From the NCBI GenBank assembly GCA_900548485.1, contig URKL01000052.1, forward strand, positions 1 through 9,643: DNA of 9,643 bases, given 5' to 3'. The notes below the pieces were generated by a model. That model was not told the DNA's origin. It saw only the letters and a program-made list of their open reading frames with translations, and made no database searches. The translations under genes were made by a program, and so were the position numbers. Source of the DNA: an uncultured Succinatimonas sp. GTDB lineage: Bacteria > Pseudomonadota > Gammaproteobacteria > Enterobacterales > Succinivibrionaceae. Positions 5,643-9,643 of this stretch are shown here, piece by piece (the stretch's first letter is position 1; every line of letters begins with the position of its first letter).

Positions 5643-8255
5643 CTAGGATTTCTTACGTGATCTACTCTTAGATTCAGATACTTCCCAAGCTTGAGCCTGC
5701 TCATTATAGAAAGCAGTAAAGCCTGTAGGCTTACCATCCTTTACACCTATAACATACTGCTTACCCATCTTACGACTGAAGCGAACCTCGGTTTCATTCC
5801 CATCTTCATCATATTCTGGAGCTTTGGCTAAGTATCTAAACTTAGGCGAAATGCGATCATAAAAACGTTTTAATTCAGAAACCTTTGGCGGACGAGTTTC
5901 TCGAACCTTAGGGAAGTTATGCGCTGCTAAGAAAATACCCGAAGCACCATCACGCAAAACATAATGAGCTCCCTCAGCCTTACACGGTAACTCTGGAAGA
6001 TCTACAGGATCTTCTCTAGGAGGCGCAACCTGACCATTCTTTAAAATCTTACGGGTATTGCCACATTCGCTATTGCTACAGGCCATGTACTTGCCAAAGC
6101 GACCATCCTTAAGAATCATCTTAGAGCCACATTTCTCGCAAATGACCTCAGGTCCTAAATCGATTTCAGAGGAAAAATTACCTTCCTCAAAACTATAGCC
6201 ATCACAACCTGGTAAGGAGCACAAATGTAACTTATGATTCTCATCAATTAGATAGCTATCCATAACGGAATGACACTTAGGACAACGAGGACGTGAACGT
6301 AAAATCTCAGTTTCTTCTTCCTCAGAGAGTTCTTTTTTATTTAGAGAGCTGATATCTATAGGTGACAGATTTAAGGTCTTATGACAGCGTTCTGCTGTTT
6401 TAATATTCTTATCATAATAACCTAAACAAGAGAGGAACATACCCGTCTTACCTGACTGTACAGCCATATGATATTTGCCACATTCAGGACACATCATAGA
6501 AACTTCTAAAGGCTTATTTTCAGGCATACCTCCTTCAGAAGATGGTGCACTAGCTCGCTCTAATTCCTCATCAAAATTCTTGAAGAACTTATCTAAGCTT
6601 GCAAGCCAATTTTCTTTACCCTGGGCTATAAGATCTAAACTATCCTCCATTGAAGCCGTAAAAGAGGTATCCATTAGATCTTTGAAGCTAAAACGTAATC
6701 TATCTGTTACAACCTCACCCATTCTCTCAGCATAGAAGCGACCATGCTCAATTTTTACATAACCACGATCTTGAATAGTGGAAATAATTGAAGCATAAGT
6801 TGAAGGTCTACCAATACCATCCTTTTCTAACTCTTTAACTAAAGATGCTTCCGAGAAACGTGCCGGAGGTTGGGTAAAATGTTGTAAACTCTCAAGCTTA
6901 TCTAAGCTTAAAATGTCATTTACCTTAAGATCTGGCAGTAAATTTTCCTCAGATTTGCCAAAGCCCCATACCTTACGAAAACCATCAAAAATAATATGAC
7001 GACCTGAGGCTTTAAGCTCATAATCATTACAACTTACACTTACAGAGGTAGACTCATAAAGTTGAGGTGTCATCTGACAGGCTAAATAACGAGCCTTAAT
7101 TAAGGCAAACAAACGCTGTCCATCACGATCAACATCAGAAGGTAGTGGAGAGAGAGGATGAGATGGTCGGATAGCCTCGTGAGCTTCTTGAGCTGACTCT
7201 TTTGACTTATAGTAATTAGGTTTTTGCGGTACGTAGGCCTCACCAAACTCATTTTGGATAATCTCTCTTGCAGTCTCAATTGCCTCATCAGAGAGATTAA
7301 CGCTATCGGTACGCATGTAGGTAATCAAACCGCGCTCATATAATCTTTGCGCTACCATCATGGTCTTTTTTACACTAAAGCCTAAGCGTTGATTGGCTGA
7401 TTGCTGCAAAGTCGAAGTAGTAAATGGTGGTTGTGGCGCTTGTTTACCTGGTTTAACATCAACTTTTGAAACTATATATTGGCCTTGTTCTAAGGATTTA
7501 ACAATACTTTGAGCTTCTTTTTTATTCTTAATTTGGCACTTCTTACCCTTAAAATTGGCCAAATTTAACTTTAAACCTTCACCCTTAGGGGTTTTAGTAT
7601 AAGCATCAATAGACCAGTATTCTTCAGGCACAAAGGCTTTAATCTGACGCTCACGATCAACTATAAGTTCCACTGCTACAGACTGCACACGTCCTGCCGA
7701 TAGGCCACGAGCTACTTTTTTCCACAAAAGTGGCGAGACCATAAAGCCTACAACACGATCTAAAAAGCGTCTAGTTTGTTGCGCATTAACCAAATCCATA
7801 TTAATGCGGCCTGGATTTTCAAAAGCCTTAGTAATAGCATTAAGGGTAATTTCTGGATATTTGACACGCAGATACTTATCTTCACTACCACCTAAAACTT
7901 CCTTTAAGTGCCAAGCAATAGCTTCACCCTCGCGGTCAAGATCGGTTGCCAGATAAACTCTATCAGCGCTTTTAGCAATTTTTTTAAGTTCAGCTACAAC
8001 TTTTTCCTTACCCGGCATGATTTCATAATCAGCCTGCCAATTATTGTAAGGATCAATACCCATTCTCTCAACTAAGGCTTTGTTCTTATCACGTCGGCTT
8101 TTAGCAGTAGTTTTCTTCTTTTCAGAACTACTACCACCAACCGGAAGGTCGCGGATATGACCAACACTGGCTTTAACAATATAATCATCACCAAGATAGC
8201 GATTGATGATTGTTGCCTTGGAAGGAGACTCCACAATAACCAATGATTTACCCAT
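5643..8255 (-). CDS. topA: DNA topoisomerase I (type IA)
   Basis: TopA relaxes negative supercoils by cutting one strand and passing the other, keeping supercoiling in check behind transcription. The 870 residues are close to E. coli (865). The N-terminal Toprim domain has Glu9 (VIVESPSKA) and the DxDxE metal site Asp105, Asp107 and Glu109 (ATDLDREGEAIAWHL). The catalytic tyrosine is Tyr313 in GLITYMRTDS, with Arg315 following, and GIGRPSTYASI (480-490) is the usual conserved block. Three C-terminal zinc ribbons are intact: Cys589/592/610/624, Cys658/661/679/684 and Cys706/709/726/731. Two Cys-poor ribbon-like repeats follow, as in E. coli, ending in a basic tail (SKSRSRKKS). A GAAGG overlapping the sohB stop lies ten bases before the ATG, and an AAGGA lies only two bases before it. 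It is 14 bases downstream of sohB and ends at an intrinsic terminator. Confidence 0.97.
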   Translation of the reverse strand: MGKSLVIVESPSKATIINRYLGDDYIVKASVGHIRDLPVGGSSSEKKKTTAKSRRDKNKALVERMGIDPYNNWQADYEIMPGKEKVVAELKKIAKSADRVYLATDLDREGEAIAWHLKEVLGGSEDKYLRVKYPEITLNAITKAFENPGRINMDLVNAQQTRRFLDRVVGFMVSPLLWKKVARGLSAGRVQSVAVELIVDRERQIKAFVPEEYWSIDAYTKTPKGEGLKLNLANFKGKKCQIKNKKEAQSIVKSLEQGQYIVSKVDVKPGKQAPQPPFTTSTLQQSANQRLGFSVKKTMMVAQRLYERGLITYMRTDSVNLSDEAIETAREIIQNEFGEAYVPQKPNYYKSKESAQEAHEAIRPSHPLSPLPSDVDRDGQRLFALIKARYLACQMTPQLYESTSVSVSCNDYELKASGRHIIFDGFRKVWGFGKSEENLLPDLKVNDILSLDKLESLQHFTQPPARFSEASLVKELEKDGIGRPSTYASIISTIQDRGYVKIEHGRFYAERMGEVVTDRLRFSFKDLMDTSFTASMEDSLDLIAQGKENWLASLDKFFKNFDEELERASAPSSEGGMPENKPLEVSMMCPECGKYHMAVQSGKTGMFLSCLGYYDKNIKTAERCHKTLNLSPIDISSLNKKELSEEEETEILRSRPRCPKCHSVMDSYLIDENHKLHLCSLPGCDGYSFEEGNFSSEIDLGPEVICEKCGSKMILKDGRFGKYMACSNSECGNTRKILKNGQVAPPREDPVDLPELPCKAEGAHYVLRDGASGIFLAAHNFPKVRETRPPKVSELKRFYDRISPKFRYLAKAPEYDEDGNETEVRFSRKMGKQYVIGVKDGKPTGFTAFYNEQAQAWEVSESKSRSRKKS

Positions 8256-8269
8256 AATCCTTATACCTT

Positions 8270-9394
8270 CTAAAAGAGCTTATCCACACTTTTGGCTTCA
8301 TCAAGCTCATGTTTTATAGCTTTGACCCAAGTTTGAGCACAAAGAAGTTTCTTTATCTTTAATAAAATAGACTTTTTTGACTTGCGATGCCAGACTATTT
8401 TTACAGCACAACCAAAGGTCTCATCGATTCGTTTTGCGATATAACTATCTGAGGTAGCAATTTCATCAACTAAACCTAAATTTAAAGCATCTTTAGCTAA
8501 CCAATGTTCACCTGTGGCTACATCATCTATCTTATCTTGCAACTGAGGACGATAATTTGTCACCACCTGCTTAAAGCGATTGTGAATATCCTCAAGTTCT
8601 TGCTTAAATTTTTCTCTAGCTTCATCCGTATTTTCACCAAACATAGTTACTGTACGTTTATACTTTCCTGCGGTAATTTGCTCATAATCTACATCATACT
8701 TATCTAAAAGACGATGGAAGTTTGGCAAAGAGGCAACCACTCCAATAGAGCCAATATAGGCAAAAGGTGCCGCAATAATCTTATCGGCAACACAAGCCAT
8801 CAAATAACCACCAGAGGCAGCTACTTCATCGACACATACTGTAAGTTTTATACCTTTATCTCTAATTCTTGCTAACTGTGCTGAGGCTAAACCATAGGCA
8901 TTAACTAAGCCTCCAGGAGATCTTAAATTTAAAATCACCTCATCTTTTTCTGTAGCAACATCTAAAATTGCATCTATTTTCTTTACCAGACGTTTTAAAT
9001 AGGAAGCTTCAACATCACCTGAAAAATTAATTACATAAAGATTTTGGGGACAAAAATATCCTTGATCACTTTTGGTTTTTAAAAATTCTTGATGCTTTTT
9101 ATTTTCAGCGTTAGGCTCTTCTTTTTGAGCTTTTTTACGCTTCTTTTTTAAACGCTTGAGCTCTTTTTCATCAGTAATACTGATTTCCTCAAGCGTCTCT
9201 TGCATAAAGCTTTTACGATCTTTTACTTTATCTTTAAGATCAATAACCTCAAGTTTACCCTCAGATTTTTCACCTTTTGCACTTTTAAGCGCCTTTAAAA
9301 CTACCACTATAAAGATAAGTGTAAAAGCAAAAATAAAGGCAATGATAATGCTCTTAGATGCAAATATACCTATATCTGCTAAAAAGTCGATCAT
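8270..9394 (-). CDS. sohB: Probable inner-membrane serine protease SohB (peptidase family S49)
   Basis: SohB is a signal-peptide-peptidase-like protease of the SppA family, anchored in the inner membrane; its native substrates are poorly known. The 374 residues exceed E. coli SohB (349). One N-terminal membrane segment spans about 15-34 (SIIIAFIFAFTLIFIVVVLK). A charged linker rich in Lys and Glu (about 75-105) follows and probably explains much of the extra length. The S49 domain has NLRSPGGLV (156-164), the nucleophile Ser194 in DEVAASGGYLMA and the general-base Lys246 in TAGKYKRTVT; GENTDEAREKF and ATGEHW are SohB-specific stretches. The start overlaps the stop of the upstream gene (ATGA, 9391-9394) and has a strong AAGGAAGG (9401-9408) six bases before it, so translation is probably coupled. 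It leads into topA. Confidence 0.93.
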   Translation of the reverse strand: MIDFLADIGIFASKSIIIAFIFAFTLIFIVVVLKALKSAKGEKSEGKLEVIDLKDKVKDRKSFMQETLEEISITDEKELKRLKKKRKKAQKEEPNAENKKHQEFLKTKSDQGYFCPQNLYVINFSGDVEASYLKRLVKKIDAILDVATEKDEVILNLRSPGGLVNAYGLASAQLARIRDKGIKLTVCVDEVAASGGYLMACVADKIIAAPFAYIGSIGVVASLPNFHRLLDKYDVDYEQITAGKYKRTVTMFGENTDEAREKFKQELEDIHNRFKQVVTNYRPQLQDKIDDVATGEHWLAKDALNLGLVDEIATSDSYIAKRIDETFGCAVKIVWHRKSKKSILLKIKKLLCAQTWVKAIKHELDEAKSVDKLF

Positions 9395-9643
9395 TCACGA
9401 CCTTCCTTACGTAGGACAAGCTCCTCACGGCCCAAATCAGTTAAAGTAACTGAATTTTCTTGAATATCAATAAAACGCTGCTTATAAAGCAAGCCCAAAA
9501 CCTTTTTGAATTTAGCTTTAGACATATGCAAATAATCTTCAATGTCTTCTGGAGAAGACTTATCTGAAAAAGGTAGACTACCTTTATTTTTAAAGATAAT
9601 TTCCAAAAGCTCGGAAGCTGCATGTTCTATACCACTACGCCCT
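9391..9643 (-). CDS. CvfB/YitL-like S1 RNA-binding protein, C-terminal part (runs off the right edge)
   Basis: Only the last 83 or so residues are present. The frame is open through the window edge, so the TTG at 9604-9606 is an internal Leu codon rather than a start. The visible part matches the C-terminal winged-helix domain of CvfB/YitL proteins: RSGIEHAASELLEIIF, then LPFSDKSSPEDIEDYLHMSK and KFKKVLGLLYKQRFIDI. The hallmark is the DKSSPE...MSKxxFKK...LYK pattern. Family members carry S1-type RNA-binding domains before this domain; those would lie outside the window. In staphylococci CvfB affects virulence gene expression, but the role in gammaproteobacteria is unclear. It overlaps sohB by four bases (ATGA) and appears to be part of one operon with sohB and topA. 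Confidence 0.85.
   Translation of the reverse strand, partial: GRSGIEHAASELLEIIFKNKGSLPFSDKSSPEDIEDYLHMSKAKFKKVLGLLYKQRFIDIQENSVTLTDLGREELVLRKEGRE

Noticed and set aside
7100..7288. 62-aa - strand frame within topA
   Set aside because: It is an alternative frame of an intact topA with no ribosome site or family likeness.
8280..8288. Perfect DnaA-box-like TTATCCACA, with near matches at about 4300 and 860
   Set aside because: A single exact match lies inside the sohB coding end; the others have a mismatch and are far apart. No cluster or AT-rich unwinding element with dnaA/dnaN neighbours, so not an origin.
9156..9449. 97-aa open frame on the + strand
   Set aside because: It is antisense to sohB and the CvfB-like gene, with low-complexity Ser/Leu content; a shadow of the real genes.
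9391..9606. Stand-alone 71-aa winged-helix protein starting at TTG 9606
   Set aside because: The frame stays open to the window edge and the upstream residues (RSGIEHAASEL) continue the domain, so it is the end of a longer gene.
9441..9623. 60-aa - strand frame at the right edge
   Set aside because: It overlaps the CvfB-like coding region in another frame; the CvfB-like frame has clear family motifs and this one has none.

Overview
The window is chromosomal DNA from an AT-rich gammaproteobacterium. The evidence is the gene set: pdxB (the DXP-dependent vitamin B6 route), formate-dependent purT, sohB and an E. coli-sized topA, all close to E. coli family sequences recalled from memory. Two genes, a DUF4250 protein and a LysR regulator of a type common in anaerobic Firmicutes, point towards an anaerobic gut lineage such as Succinivibrionaceae (Aeromonadales). 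That placement is inference; no search was run.

Layout. (1) 1-110 holds an imperfect palindromic repeat and the 3' flank of pdxB. (2) pdxB runs leftwards from 1241. (3) A 433-bp divergent intergenic region (1242-1674) holds a diverged second copy of the repeat, several small dyads and a likely purT promoter. (4) purT, a 63-aa DUF4250 protein and an unrecognised 405-aa protein run rightwards as a tight operon (gaps of 3 and -1 bases). (5) A convergent intergenic region (4290-4453) contains a perfect 32-bp palindrome and smaller dyads. (6) A LysR-family regulator runs leftwards, preceded by a 304-bp AT-rich region with two overlapping inverted repeats and, at its far end, the intrinsic terminator of topA. 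(7) topA, sohB and the 3' end of a CvfB/YitL-like S1 RNA-binding protein form a leftward operon that continues past the right edge.

How the genes work together. pdxB feeds pyridoxal phosphate synthesis and purT feeds purine synthesis from formate; both are housekeeping metabolism. topA, sohB and the CvfB-like gene are a DNA-topology, membrane-protease and RNA-binding set read from one transcript. In E. coli the sohB-topA region is followed by cysB, a LysR regulator; here a different LysR regulator lies in that position.

No mobile element, CRISPR array, tRNA or rRNA was seen. The least ordinary parts are the 405-aa orphan coupled to purT, the paired repeat around pdxB whose second copy keeps RNA pairing despite 13 changes in 60 bases, the 32-bp palindrome and the nested dyads upstream of the LysR gene. 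I see no convincing new defence or multi-gene system.
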